This document shows positions 10,036 to 19,210 of a stretch of DNA of 64,000 nt, in pieces (the first letter of the stretch is position 1; each line of letters opens with the position of its first letter). Both the position numbers and the translations under genes were made by a program. The stretch is from Bacillota bacterium (GTDB lineage: Bacteria > Bacillota > Clostridia > Acetivibrionales > DSM-1351), in assembly GCA_023409265.1 (NCBI GenBank), contig JAEYHZ010000030.1, forward strand, positions 124,001-188,000, read 5' to 3'. Below the pieces are notes generated by a model. The model was given only the letters and a program-made list of their open reading frames with translations, was not told where the DNA came from and ran no database searches.

Positions 10036-11109
10036 TTATTTTTTTACTTCGGGCTGTTCTTTTAAGGTAACTGTTATTTCAAATTTTTTGTCACCACGCG
10101 AAAAGCTAAGTTTAACCTTGTCACCAGGCAAATAATTCTTCAGTACTTCATTGTATTGAGCTATTGAAGTAGTTGCTTTTCCATCAATCGAGTCCAAAAG
10201 GTCTCCCTCTTGTACCTGTTTCGAAGTTACTGCAGCACCATCCTGGATGGTAACAACTTTAAGACCCTGATCTGTAGGAAGACCTAAAAGTGCAGCCCAG
10301 GTTTCTTCAAATTCAATACCTGTATAGCATCTTTTTATTTTGCCGAATTTTTTATAATGTTCAAGGAAGTAATTTATATTTCCGGTGGGAATGGAGAAGT
10401 TCATGCCCTGATAAAAGGAATAGCCAAGTGTATTGATACCCACAAGTTCGCATTTCATATTGACAAGTGGTCCGCCGCTGTTGCCGGGATTGATAGATGC
10501 ATCGGTCTGCAAATATGTGTAGATACCGTCGACAGGTCTGTTTAATCCGCTGATAATGCCCTTGCTTGCACTGTTTCTATAGCCGAAAAACAGGGGGGTA
10601 CCAATGGCTACAACATCGTCTCCTACTTTAACTTCAGTGTCATATGCAAGCTTAATAGGCTTTAAATCTTTTCTGTCAATTTGTAATAACGCCAGATCTA
10701 TTTCCTTATCTGCGTAAAGAAGTTTTGCAAGATATACTTTTCCGTCATAAGTAACAACATAAATATCTTTTATCCCATCAACTACATGGTTGTTGGTCAG
10801 AATTTTCCCTTCTACGTCAATAACAACTCCTGAGCCGTGTTGAAGATTTTTGGGAAATTTTGAATACAAATAGTCAGGCTCACGGTACTGCGTATTGTTT
10901 CCGATAATAGCGACAACTGATTGATTTACCTCGTCAACTACCTCTGATACTTTTTGTTTTTCCTTTAATTCTTTATCCTGTTGTTTTTGAATTTCCTCAG
11001 TAGCTTCCATCACTGCTTTCTGGTCTTTTTCAGAAACAGCTGCAAAGCTGGGCATAGTTATTTGTAAAATTAAAACCAAACATACAAATAAACCAATAAT
11101 TCTTTTCAT
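10036..11109 (-). CDS. HtrA/DegP-like trypsin-family serine protease with PDZ domain
   Basis: A 357-residue S1C-family protease. A signal peptide or anchor covers about residues 1-23. A Lys/Glu/Gln-rich helical stretch (25-62) precedes the protease domain. The catalytic triad reads H108 (NNHVVDG), D138 (IDLALL) and S211 (NPGNSGGP). A C-terminal PDZ-like domain (about 260-350, with GLKVVTIQDGAA and GDKVKLSFSRG) should bind misfolded ends. Such proteins degrade or hold damaged proteins outside the membrane. It is the first gene of a two-gene minus-strand operon; GGAGG lies just before the ATG. Confidence 0.9.
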   Translation of the reverse strand: MKRIIGLFVCLVLILQITMPSFAAVSEKDQKAVMEATEEIQKQQDKELKEKQKVSEVVDEVNQSVVAIIGNNTQYREPDYLYSKFPKNLQHGSGVVIDVEGKILTNNHVVDGIKDIYVVTYDGKVYLAKLLYADKEIDLALLQIDRKDLKPIKLAYDTEVKVGDDVVAIGTPLFFGYRNSASKGIISGLNRPVDGIYTYLQTDASINPGNSGGPLVNMKCELVGINTLGYSFYQGMNFSIPTGNINYFLEHYKKFGKIKRCYTGIEFEETWAALLGLPTDQGLKVVTIQDGAAVTSKQVQEGDLLDSIDGKATTSIAQYNEVLKNYLPGDKVKLSFSRGDKKFEITVTLKEQPEVKK

Positions 11110-11546
11110 GGGAAACCTCCTATGTATTTATTTAGAATCCAAGTAAAATAATACCACAACCGCAAATCGAAATGTTTACAAAAAAAATACAATATTATTA
11201 CAAGTAATAGATTTACATTTTTGCCATGGCAAGTATTAATGATCAATAAGAGGAAATAATATATATTGAATAAGGATATGGAAGCACCATTATTTGGAAG
11301 AGAATATTAAGAAGAGTCCACGGAAAATAAAAAACTACTTACAAAATACCATCCCAAACGGGTTAAGTTTACCCGAACACATAGTCCGATAGTGGTTTCT
11401 TGGAAGATGTACCTAGAAATAACTAATTGTCAAAGACTCAAACATTATCGCATCAATATGATAATATTCATGATTTTCCGAGTATAATACTGCTTAATAT
11501 TGATTTTTGGTGGAAAATAATATAATATAAATGTCGAGGTGGTTAA
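11110..11546. other. 437-bp noncoding region between divergent htrA-like gene and mtrB
   Basis: Holds divergent promoters for the minus-strand protease operon and plus-strand mtrB. A TATAAT box is at 11483-11488 and another AT-rich box near 11520. A small hairpin, CGGGT/ACCCG, lies around 11360-11375. No RNA family or ORF was recognised. It is longer than most gaps here. Confidence 0.5.
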
Positions 11547-11780
11547 ATGGACAACCTGGAAGATAAAATTTCCGGCGAGTACGTTGCTGTGAAAGCAAAC
11601 GAAAACGGAGTTACAATTATCGGTTTAACACGTGGAAGGGATACTAAATTTCATCATACCGAGAAGCTTGATAAAGGTGAATTGCTTTTAGCACAATTCA
11701 CTGAAAATACTTCTGCGATAAAAATAAGAGGCAAGGCGACTGTTTATTGCAGATATGGCACTATTCAATGCGGGGAATAA
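11547..11780 (+). CDS. mtrB: TRAP, trp RNA-binding attenuation protein
   Basis: A 77-residue subunit of the 11-mer ring that binds tryptophan and then wraps target mRNA carrying spaced GAG/UAG triplets, shutting down trp gene expression. The match to Bacillus subtilis MtrB is clear across its whole length: VIGLTRG-DTKFHH-EKLDKGE and AQFTE-TSAIK-RG. The RNA-contact residues K37, K56 and R58 of B. subtilis correspond to K40, K59 and R61 here. Tryptophan-pocket residues T28, Q50, T52 and T55 are kept. The ATG at 11547 follows GAGGTGG. No trp gene or anti-TRAP gene is nearby, so targets lie elsewhere. Confidence 0.93.
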   Translation: MDNLEDKISGEYVAVKANENGVTIIGLTRGRDTKFHHTEKLDKGELLLAQFTENTSAIKIRGKATVYCRYGTIQCGE

Positions 11781-11800
11781 CAATTTGAAAGGTAGTGTAG

Positions 11801-12004
11801 ATGATAATGTGGACAGTGGTATACATGGCCCAAAGCAAAGAAGTAGCTAATCAGCTGCAGGAGCTTTTGTCCAATGAAGGTATTCTTGTTAAACTTAGGC
11901 CTATTAGCAAGAATCATGAAAACAATGATAATTACTTTGAAGTACTTGTTCCTGAGGCAGAAGTCGAGGAAGCACATAGCGTTATTATTGAAACGGGTTA
12001 TTGA
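11801..12004 (+). CDS. DUF2007-like small signal-transduction protein
   Basis: A 67-residue protein (or 65 if the second ATG at 11807 is used, giving the usual MWTVVYMAQS start). The fold is ferredoxin-like: beta (TVVYMA), helix (SKEVANQLQELLSNEG), beta (ILVKLRPI), beta (YFEVLV), helix. It resembles clostridial proteins often misnamed glutamate decarboxylase and fits the DUF2007 group, whose role is unknown. It starts 20 bases after mtrB and is probably cotranscribed with it. Confidence 0.72.
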   Translation: MIMWTVVYMAQSKEVANQLQELLSNEGILVKLRPISKNHENNDNYFEVLVPEAEVEEAHSVIIETGY

Positions 12005-12013
12005 TAAATATTA

Positions 12014-12052
12014 CTAAATAATAGCTCCGCGCTTATTAGCCCGGGGCTATTA
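12014..12052 (+). terminator. Weak hairpin after the mtrB pair
   Basis: AATAGCTCC and GGGCTATT arms pair with one G-U over a loop of about 13 bases near 12022-12052. No T-run follows, so termination would be inefficient or need other factors. Confidence 0.35.
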
Positions 12053-12202
12053 CTACGTATACATAAAAAAATATATCAGCATGAATATTATGTGAAATTA
12101 TAACGTAAATGTAAGAATATTTTTTTACATATGAAAAATTTCTACTGATAAGTTATAATAATTTTATATATACATGCAACAATTAGCGATTTATTACGTA
12201 AA

Positions 12203-12652
12203 ATGAAAGGAATGAGAGATTTGCTTTATGTTGATATACCTTTAACAGTAAGGTATGCAGAAACCGACAGGATGGGAATAGTCCATCATTCCAACTATCC
12301 TGTGTGGTTTGAAGTAGGACGGACAGAATATATCAAACAAAACGGAATATCATACTCTGAAGTTGAAAAACAAGGAATACTTTTACCCCTCCTGGAATTG
12401 AAGTGCAAATTTATTAATTCTTCTACATATGAGGACAAGATAATTGTAAGAACAAGTATAAAGAGTTACACTAAAACCAGATTGAATTTCTATTATGAGG
12501 TTTTCAAAGAGTCAAATATGGATACTCCCATAACGACTGGAGAGACAATTCACGTGTGGACCAATACTAATCTGAAACCCATAAATCTTCAGAAGTATAA
12601 CGAAGAACTTTACAATATCATTGCACAAAACAGCTCAGGAATTATGGAGTAG
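12203..12652 (+). CDS. Hotdog-fold acyl-CoA thioesterase, YbgC/FadM-like
   Basis: Predicted thioesterase of the 4-hydroxybenzoyl-CoA thioesterase family, 149 residues. The hallmark is VRYAETDRMGIVHHSNYPVW, with the catalytic Asp/Glu-type position in ETDRMG and the following WFEVGRTEY helix. Substrates are acyl-CoA or acyl-ACP thioesters. The ATG at 12203 has no good ribosome binding site, whereas TTG 12221 has AAAGGA upstream and gives the family's usual short N-terminus; the true start may be 12221. It precedes pgsA, so a link to lipid synthesis is plausible but not shown. Confidence 0.85.
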   Translation: MKGMRDLLYVDIPLTVRYAETDRMGIVHHSNYPVWFEVGRTEYIKQNGISYSEVEKQGILLPLLELKCKFINSSTYEDKIIVRTSIKSYTKTRLNFYYEVFKESNMDTPITTGETIHVWTNTNLKPINLQKYNEELYNIIAQNSSGIME

Positions 12653-12795
12653 ATACTCAATAAATGTAAATACATTTAAAATTATGTAATATAAGAAAAT
12701 ATTGCATTGATTTGTTGTTGTATGATAAACTATTTTTGCTTGTTCGTTCCGTAAAAGTCTTGTCAGATTTAATTAAGTTATCGGGTGGTGTGCAG

Positions 12796-13356
12796 GTGAG
12801 AAAAAATATTCCAAATCTATTAACTTTGCTTAGGCTTATAATTGTCCCTGTTTTAGGTTACTTCCTTTATTTTGAAAATTATATCCCGGCAGTTGTGCTT
12901 TTTGCATTTGGTGGTTTTACTGATATACTTGACGGATATATAGCAAGAAAATACAGTTTGGTAACAAAGTGGGGAAAGGTTTTCGATCCGCTGGCAGACA
13001 AGTTAATGCAGATAACTGCGCTGGTTTTTTTGGTTTTGCATCACTTTATTCCCATTGTAGTGCTTGTTATAGTAATAATTAAAGAATCATTAATGTTAAC
13101 CGGCGGTATCCTGCTCTATACAAAAGGAAAAACCGTAATTGGTGCCAACTGGTACGGTAAACTGGCAACAGTGATCTTCTACTTTGCCATCCTGGCAACA
13201 ATAATACTGAGTCTGGAAAGTCTGAACAACAGTTATACAACCATAGCCATTAACATTGCCCTGGGTTTGGCAGTTTCATGTACCTTATTTGCTTTGGTTA
13301 TGTATATAATAATCTATTATAAGTTTTCTAAAAATTATGAGAAAAATAACTCATAG
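12796..13356 (+). CDS. pgsA: CDP-diacylglycerol-glycerol-3-phosphate 3-phosphatidyltransferase
   Basis: Membrane enzyme making phosphatidylglycerol phosphate from CDP-diacylglycerol and glycerol 3-phosphate. GTG 12796 is chosen as start because it gives the typical RKNIPNLLTLLRLI opening with GGGTGG upstream; the open frame runs back to 12712. The CDP-alcohol phosphotransferase signature D-G-x2-A-R-x8-G-x3-D-x3-D is complete (DGYIARKYS through DPLAD), carrying the metal-binding Asp residues. Five to six membrane helices and a length of 187 residues fit PgsA. A terminator follows. Confidence 0.92.
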   Translation: MRKNIPNLLTLLRLIIVPVLGYFLYFENYIPAVVLFAFGGFTDILDGYIARKYSLVTKWGKVFDPLADKLMQITALVFLVLHHFIPIVVLVIVIIKESLMLTGGILLYTKGKTVIGANWYGKLATVIFYFAILATIILSLESLNNSYTTIAINIALGLAVSCTLFALVMYIIIYYKFSKNYEKNNS

Positions 13357-13397
13357 GCTTATAGATAAGATATTTAGTTAATTATATTTAATGAATA

Positions 13398-13430
13398 AAA
13401 TAGGTACACTTTTTAAGTGTATCTATTTTT
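13398..13430 (+). terminator. Intrinsic terminator of pgsA
   Basis: Arms AAATAGGTACACTT (13398-13411) and AAGTGTATCTATTT (13415-13428) pair with one G-U, have a three-base loop, and end in a T-run. Confidence 0.85.
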
Positions 13431-13590
13431 AGTATTAGAAACTTTAAAGACTTTGTTTATTTTTATTAATTAAATATTGAAAAAGTGAATTAAATTAATT
13501 GAAAACTTGAAAATGTTAATAGATTAGTAACAATTATATGATATTATAAATAATAAGTTTAATTTTTAATGATAAATTTTGGAGGAGAAT

Positions 13591-14472
13591 TTGTTCGGAT
13601 ATATAATGCCGGAAAAGCCGGAGCTTAAAATCAAGGAATTTGACATATATCGTGCATATTATTGTGGAGTGTGCAAATCAATTGGTAAAAGACATGGTCA
13701 GCTAAAAAGGATGACTTTGACTTATGATGCGGCATTTCTGGCAATGTTGTTATGTTCAATTTTGAAGATAGACACAAAGCTGGTCCGGGAACGATGCATG
13801 GTTCATCCGCTAAAAAAATCCTTTGTAACCTACAATGAAATAATTGATTATGCATCCGACATAAATATTATTCTGGCGTATAATAATATTAAAGACAAGT
13901 GGGAGGATGATAAGTCCAAACCGGCTTTAATGGGAATGGCAGTACTAAAAAGAGCTTATAAAAAGTTAGTGGTAGAATACTCCAAGAAATGTGCTATAAT
14001 AAATCAGAGACTGGAAGAATTAGCTCAGTTGGAGAAAAATAAATGCAATTCTGTGGATGCCGCAGCTGAGCCATTTGCCAAACTGATGGAAGAAATTCTT
14101 GACTATGAGAAGCTGGACGATAAAACAAGACAGGTATTAAGGTGGATGGGCTATAATCTCGGAAAATGGATATATCTTATTGATGCGTTTGACGATATTG
14201 AGGATGACTTAAAGAATTCCAGTTACAACCCATTTTTATTGCACTTTGATTATAAAGGCGGCGTTGAAGATATTTCACAATTTAAAAACCGGATAAAGAG
14301 TCAGGTGGAATTTACACTATTATTTTGTCTCGGCCAAGCCTCAAAAGCCTTTGAACTACTGGATACAAAAGAGAATAAAGGTATATTGGAAAATATATTA
14401 TATATGGGAATGTTGAGTAAGACCGATAAAATCTTATGCCAAAATAGCTGCGGAAAGTCAGAAAAGAAATAA
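13591..14472 (+). CDS. DUF5685 family protein
   Basis: A 293-residue soluble, mostly helical protein. TTG 13591 is chosen because it gives the family's fixed opening FGYIMPEKPEL and has GGAGG at 13581-13585, 5 bases away; a TTG at 13579 overlaps that site. A CGVC motif at about residue 26-29 in YRAYYCGVCKSIGKRHGQL, further Cys at the end of the first helix pair, and DDIEDD near residue 200 are the visible conserved points. The CxxC suggests metal or redox chemistry; the Asp-rich helix recalls terpenoid-synthase-like helical folds, but this is speculation. It is followed by a J-domain gene, a pairing I have seen in other clostridia. Confidence 0.75.
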   Translation: MFGYIMPEKPELKIKEFDIYRAYYCGVCKSIGKRHGQLKRMTLTYDAAFLAMLLCSILKIDTKLVRERCMVHPLKKSFVTYNEIIDYASDINIILAYNNIKDKWEDDKSKPALMGMAVLKRAYKKLVVEYSKKCAIINQRLEELAQLEKNKCNSVDAAAEPFAKLMEEILDYEKLDDKTRQVLRWMGYNLGKWIYLIDAFDDIEDDLKNSSYNPFLLHFDYKGGVEDISQFKNRIKSQVEFTLLFCLGQASKAFELLDTKENKGILENILYMGMLSKTDKILCQNSCGKSEKK

Positions 14473-14492
14473 AATTTTTTTATTTCTTTCTG
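14458..14492 (+). terminator. AU-rich hairpin at the end of the DUF5685 gene
   Basis: AGAAAAGAAATAAAA and TTTTATTTCTTTCT can pair with one bulge, with the arm overlapping the stop codon and a T-rich strand. Stability would be low because it is almost all A-U. Confidence 0.35.
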
Positions 14493-14643
14493 ATTCGGAT
14501 ATTTTTGGTTTGTGAAAAAATAAATTGAGGTGTGGATTAATAAATATTATCCGTATAAACTTTTTGATCTTCTATAAATACTGAAAAGTTTTTGGTTCAG
14601 GAGAGGATAATTCATTAATGCTACATCAGAAATGGAGATAATC

Positions 14644-15285
14644 GTGAAAAATCCGTATGAAGTACTCGGAATAAATGAAGGTGCGTCTGAAGAAGAAATT
14701 AAGAAAGCATACAGGGAACAGGTTAAAAAATATCACCCTGACCAGTATCAGGATAATCCTCTCTCCAAATTAGCTGAAGAAAAGCTGAGAGAGGTTAACG
14801 AAGCATATGAATACCTTACCGGTAAAGGCCAGACAGCCAAGACCAGTAATGGGTGGAGCGGAAGAAGCAGCTATTCAGGAGGGCAGAACAATTACGCAGG
14901 CGGAGGTCAGGGCTCCGGAGATGGCAGCTTCAGACAGGTAAGACTCTATATTAACAGCGGCAATATTGCGGCTGCCGAAGCAATGCTGGAAGGCATAGCA
15001 AATAAAAATGCCGAATGGTTTTATCTGCGCGGATTAATCTATATGAAAAAGGGCTGGTATAACGAGGCAATTATGAATATGAGGCAGGCCAGCAATATGG
15101 ACCCTTCCAACTACGAATACAGGGATGCCCTTAACAGAATGAATTCAAATAACAACATGTATCGCGGAAATGCATATAACCGCGGTTATGGAGCAGGTCC
15201 AAGCTTTTGTGATATGTGTATGTGTGCCTGGTGTTCTGATTCAATGTGTGAATGCTGCGGCGGAGATCTCATCGGCTGCTGCTAA
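14644..15285 (+). CDS. J-domain protein with cysteine-rich C-terminus
   Basis: A 213-residue Hsp70 co-chaperone-like protein. GTG 14644 is favoured over ATG 14632 since GGAG at 14634-14637 is then 6 bases away and the protein opens MKNPYEVLG. The J domain (residues 3-65) holds the HPD motif at 31-33, which triggers DnaK ATPase. A Gly/Ser-rich linker (70-95) leads to a helical TPR-like pair (about 98-155: [30 protein letters not shown]). The last 30 residues carry nine Cys, including CDMCMCAWC and CECC. That tail is unlike the zinc fingers of DnaJ and may bind metal. Confidence 0.88.
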   Translation: MKNPYEVLGINEGASEEEIKKAYREQVKKYHPDQYQDNPLSKLAEEKLREVNEAYEYLTGKGQTAKTSNGWSGRSSYSGGQNNYAGGGQGSGDGSFRQVRLYINSGNIAAAEAMLEGIANKNAEWFYLRGLIYMKKGWYNEAIMNMRQASNMDPSNYEYRDALNRMNSNNNMYRGNAYNRGYGAGPSFCDMCMCAWCSDSMCECCGGDLIGCC

Positions 15286-15375
15286 ACGTAAAGTATAAGG
15301 GACGGTATTTAAAGAGATAATTTGTGTGTACACGAAATAGTATGGCTAAGAGCAGGCATGGAGGGGTTATTTTTC

Positions 15376-15891
15376 ATGAACAATAGTACAAGAGTAAAAA
15401 GTATAACACTAAGTGGTATACTTCTGGCATTCACAGTCATATGTGTTTTCCTGGCTGCAGTACTTCCTACCAGTAAGCTGTCCTTATATGCTGTAAGCTC
15501 TCTGTTTATGGCTGTGATAGTTATAGAATTCGGCACCAGGGCAGGTTGGGCGTTCTATCTTGCCTCAGCGATTTTATCGGCAATACTGGTGCCAAGACTT
15601 GAGGTTATTCCGTTTATAGTATTTTTTGGAGTGTATGGTCTTATAAAGCTTTATATCGAGAGGATTCACAGCAGAGTTCTCGAGTATGTATTGAAACTGG
15701 GTTACTTTAATATTTGCCTTATTCTTGGTCTTGTTTTTCTCAAGGAACTTATTTTAAATGGGGTAAACCTTACAGCTCCGGTATACATAGTTGCTGCAAT
15801 ATTGGAGGTTGTATTTATTGTTTATGATTACATTTATACGCTTTTTATAAGATTTTATGGTACAAAGTTAAAGCCAAGACTCAAACTTTAA
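15376..15891 (+). CDS. Integral membrane protein, ECF S-component-like topology
   Basis: A 171-residue protein with about five or six hydrophobic segments and no long soluble part. ATG 15376 is chosen since GGAGGGG lies 9 bases upstream; the frame opens earlier at 15322. The small size, N-terminal Arg/Lys, and GTRAGWAFYLASAILS region recall substrate-binding subunits of vitamin (ECF) transporters, but I cannot name a ligand and the resemblance is general. It follows the J-domain gene by 90 bases. Confidence 0.6.
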   Translation: MNNSTRVKSITLSGILLAFTVICVFLAAVLPTSKLSLYAVSSLFMAVIVIEFGTRAGWAFYLASAILSAILVPRLEVIPFIVFFGVYGLIKLYIERIHSRVLEYVLKLGYFNICLILGLVFLKELILNGVNLTAPVYIVAAILEVVFIVYDYIYTLFIRFYGTKLKPRLKL

Positions 15892-16137
15892 CTACTGCTT
15901 GATTAAAGTAAATATTGAGAAATAATTTGAAAACCAACGCCGTATATATTACAATATTTGTAAATATGCTGCGTTATTTTATTATCGGGGAAAGAAAATT
16001 TGTTATACATAAATAAGAGTTAAGGATTCACAAGTAGAGAGTTCTGATATAAATGTAAATGAAGTACAGAGTTGTTATTGGATTTTAATAGAAACGAAAC
16101 AGACTAAGATAGTTCGCATAAAGTATACAGGGGGTAA

Positions 16138-16431
16138 GTGATGACACCAGCTCTTTCATATTCAATAGCGGTTTTCTTTATTATTCTGGTTGCAGGCTGC
16201 GCGGTAAATTTGCTGAGGCAGCATTATATATTTCAACTATTGGGAATTGCTTTCTTTTTTACTTACATATTGATCAATTCTGCTATATTTATTGAAAGTG
16301 CATATGATGCCACTTTCACTGAGCTATTTTACAGATCTCTTCCCTCTCTTTTTGGTATATCAGCTTGCCTCATCAGTATGACTTTGGGTTTTTGGATATT
16401 TCCCTCAATCAGAAATAAAGTGAAAGATTAA
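16138..16431 (+). CDS. Small membrane protein of unknown function
   Basis: A 97-residue protein with three hydrophobic segments (about residues 8-26, 30-52 and 68-90). GGGGG at 16131-16135 serves GTG 16138 or ATG 16141. No family recognised. It stands alone between two gaps of over 200 bases. Confidence 0.6.
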   Translation: MMTPALSYSIAVFFIILVAGCAVNLLRQHYIFQLLGIAFFFTYILINSAIFIESAYDATFTELFYRSLPSLFGISACLISMTLGFWIFPSIRNKVKD

Positions 16432-16737
16432 TTCAAAAAATTTTATACATTTGCGGCATATCAAAGGGCTGTGCTATAATAAAAATGTTTGCTTAACGGA
16501 ATAAATAGCAAGGTGTTCCGGAGCACATATTACTGCAGCAGTGCCTTTTTTTATTATTTAGGGGATTTATACGTTTGTGGTTATATAAATATCCCGGAAT
16601 ATAAGTTTTTGGATGAATTGCCAAAAACAATTAGTGGGAATATAAAAAGAGCGCAGCTTCGACATGATGACCTAAGAAATCTGAGACAACGTAACCTAAG
16701 GTTGCTCGATTTCCTTTAAGAAGGAAGGACGCTTTCT
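16432..16737 (+). promoter_or_regulatory. mutS2 promoter and about 250-base leader
   Basis: TTGCGG at 16451-16456 and TATAAT at 16475-16480 with an 18-base spacer form a likely sigma-A promoter, placing the transcript start near 16487. The roughly 250-base leader to mutS2 contains short palindromes (GTGTTCCGGAGCAC near 16513, AACCTAAGGTT near 16692). An open frame 16489-16719 within it has no ribosome binding site and is not counted as a gene. Confidence 0.5.
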
Positions 16738-19116
16738 ATGAATGAAAAAACACTAAGAGTACTTGAATTTGAAAAAATTACAGATAAATTAAAAGGATTA
16801 ACTACCTCGGAGCTTGGAAAGGAACTTGTTGAGGAGCTTGTTCCTCAGACTGATTTAAACACAATAGAAAAAATGCTGACTGAAACCAATGATGGTGTAG
16901 GTTGTATTGTGAGACGCGGTTCACCGCCACTGGGAGGAATCCATGACATCAGGCCCAGCTTGAAGAGACTTGACCTGGGAGGAATCTTAAATCCCGGAGA
17001 GCTTCTTAAAATAGGGGGAGTTCTGCGTGCGGCAAGAAGGCTTAAAGGTTATGTCAATGACAAGCTGGATGAAAACAAGGAGAATGTGGTTAATGAATTG
17101 ATTTCCTGTCTTGAATCCAATCAAAGGCTTGAGCAGAAAATTGATATGTGTATAATAAGCGAAGAAGAAATTGCAGATAATGCAAGTCCTGCACTTAATA
17201 CCATCAGACGTCAGATTAAGGATCAGCAGGCTTCTATAAAGGATAAGCTTAATGATCTGATACGCTCCTCAAAATATCAGAAATACATTCAGGAATCAGT
17301 TGTTACCTTGAGAGGAGACAGATACGTTATACCTGTTAAACAGGAACACAAAAACGATATCCCCGGCTTGGTACATGACTCCTCCTCAAGCGGAGCTACT
17401 CTCTTTATTGAACCCATGGGGGTTGTTGAAGCAAATAATACTATTAAGCAGCTTAAAATCAAGGAGCAGGCTGAGATTGAAAGAATCCTTGCTGAATTAT
17501 CACAGGATGCATCGCTGATACTGCCGCAGTTAAATGCAAATATGAGCATAATGGGCAGGCTGGACTTCATCTTTGCCAAAGCAAAGCTGGCAACCGACTT
17601 GAATTGCATCTGTCCGAGAATAAACCGGGAGGGTAAAATAGTTATCAAAAAGGGAAGACATCCTTTGTTGGACCCTAAAACCGTGGTGCCTATTGATTTC
17701 TGGATTGGTGATAAATTCAGTTCACTTATAGTAACAGGTCCAAATACCGGCGGAAAGACTGTTTCCTTAAAAACTGTCGGACTTTTTACCCTTATGATGC
17801 AAAGCGGTCTTCTGGTTCCTGCCAATGAAGGAACCGAAATGAGCGTTTTCGAAAGGATTTATGCTGATATCGGCGATGAACAGAGTATTGAACAAAGCCT
17901 CAGCACCTTCTCCTCTCACATGAAAAACATTGTTGAAATACTTAAGAATGTTAATGGAAAATCACTTGTGTTGTTTGATGAGTTGGGTGCGGGAACAGAC
18001 CCCACAGAAGGAGCCGCGCTGGCCATGTCAATACTTGAATGCCTGCATCAGATAGGGGCAACAACACTGGCAACCACTCACTATGCTGAGCTTAAGGTTT
18101 ATGCCCTATCCACACAGGGTGTGGAAAATGCTTCCTGCGAGTTTGACGTAGAAACCCTGAGACCCACTTATAAGCTGTTGATCGGTGTTCCGGGAAAGAG
18201 TAATGCCTTTGCCATCTCAAAGAGATTGGGACTTACCGATGATATTATAGAAAGATCCAAGGAATTCCTGTCACAGGAAGACATCCGTTTTGAAGATATT
18301 TTGCTGAGCATAGAAAAGAACCGCAGCGAGGCTGAAAAGGAAAAAATGCGTGCCGAAAGTTACAGGCTGGAGGCTGAACGCTTGAAGAAAGACCTGGAGG
18401 AGCAGAAGAGCAGACTGGCTGCACAGAAGGAAAATGAGCTCCGTAAGGCAAAGGAAGAAGCCAAGCGCATTCTTATGGATTCAAAGAGACAGGCGGAAGA
18501 ACTTGTATCAGAGATGAAGAGGCTTGCCAAGGAGCAGGAGGAGGCTGAGGTCAGAAGACAGACTGAAGAGCTTCGCCAGAAGCTCAACAAGAGCATAAGC
18601 AGTCTGGATGACTCTCTGGTTGAATCCATTATGCCGAAGAAAGGGCTTGTTAAGCCACCTAAGAATCTCAAGCCCGGTGATTCAGTTCTTATTGTAAATC
18701 TGAATCAAAAAGGGACGGTCCTTTCTGCACCAGATAAAAATGGTGAGTGCCAGGTTCAGGCAGGTATAATTAAAATAAATGTTCATATCTCGAATTTGAA
18801 GCTTATAGACGAACAAAAACAGCAGCTCCAGAGGACCGGAATAGGTAAAATAGGTGTCTCCAAGGCTCAGAACATGTCCTCTGAAATAGATTTGAGAGGA
18901 ATGCTGCTGGATGAGGCTATTGATGTTGTTGATAAGTATCTTGATGATGCAAGTATTGCCGGTCTGGGAGAGGTAACTCTGATTCACGGTAAAGGAACCG
19001 GCGCTTTAAGAGCCGGTCTGCAGCAACATTTAAAGCATAATCCGCATATAAAAAGCTTCAGACTGGGGAAACTGGGAGAAGGGGAAAGCGGTGTAACTGT
19101 TGTAGAAATTAAATAG
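16738..19116 (+). CDS. mutS2: MutS2 ATPase/endonuclease with Smr domain
   Basis: A 792-residue MutS-family protein. It lacks the mismatch-recognition N-domain of MutS1 and starts directly with the core helical region. The Walker A motif GPNTGGKT is at 334-341; Walker B and the ABC signature follow (SLSTFSSHM, LVLFDELGAGTDP). A long charged coiled coil (about 515-630) and a C-terminal Smr nuclease domain (about 716-792, with DLRG and HGKGTGALR) complete it. MutS2 acts on recombination intermediates and, in B. subtilis, on collided ribosomes. AAGGAAGG precedes the ATG. Confidence 0.97.
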   Translation: MNEKTLRVLEFEKITDKLKGLTTSELGKELVEELVPQTDLNTIEKMLTETNDGVGCIVRRGSPPLGGIHDIRPSLKRLDLGGILNPGELLKIGGVLRAARRLKGYVNDKLDENKENVVNELISCLESNQRLEQKIDMCIISEEEIADNASPALNTIRRQIKDQQASIKDKLNDLIRSSKYQKYIQESVVTLRGDRYVIPVKQEHKNDIPGLVHDSSSSGATLFIEPMGVVEANNTIKQLKIKEQAEIERILAELSQDASLILPQLNANMSIMGRLDFIFAKAKLATDLNCICPRINREGKIVIKKGRHPLLDPKTVVPIDFWIGDKFSSLIVTGPNTGGKTVSLKTVGLFTLMMQSGLLVPANEGTEMSVFERIYADIGDEQSIEQSLSTFSSHMKNIVEILKNVNGKSLVLFDELGAGTDPTEGAALAMSILECLHQIGATTLATTHYAELKVYALSTQGVENASCEFDVETLRPTYKLLIGVPGKSNAFAISKRLGLTDDIIERSKEFLSQEDIRFEDILLSIEKNRSEAEKEKMRAESYRLEAERLKKDLEEQKSRLAAQKENELRKAKEEAKRILMDSKRQAEELVSEMKRLAKEQEEAEVRRQTEELRQKLNKSISSLDDSLVESIMPKKGLVKPPKNLKPGDSVLIVNLNQKGTVLSAPDKNGECQVQAGIIKINVHISNLKLIDEQKQQLQRTGIGKIGVSKAQNMSSEIDLRGMLLDEAIDVVDKYLDDASIAGLGEVTLIHGKGTGALRAGLQQHLKHNPHIKSFRLGKLGEGESGVTVVEIK

Positions 19117-19181
19117 AAAAATATCTAATTTGTCCATATAAAAGGTTTTAATTAGCGATAAATTCCAGTAAATATGTATGG

Positions 19182-19210
19182 TTGACAATTTTAATTCATT
19201 AAATTAGAAT
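19182..19210 (+). promoter_or_regulatory. Sigma-A promoter for typA
   Basis: Consensus TTGACA (19182-19187), a 17-base spacer and TAGAAT (19205-19210), about 125 bases before the typA start. Confidence 0.75.

Noticed and set aside
16489..16719. 76-codon plus-strand ORF before mutS2
   Set aside because: TTG start with no ribosome binding site, odd composition, and it overlaps the predicted mutS2 leader; not counted as a gene.
17289..17825. 178-codon minus-strand ORF inside mutS2
   Set aside because: Shadow of a conserved coding region; no ribosome binding site or family match. The same holds for long antisense frames in dnaE (6370-6834), gldA (26526-27053), the transketolase subunit (31300-31851) and the Gly/Gln protein (61524-62021).
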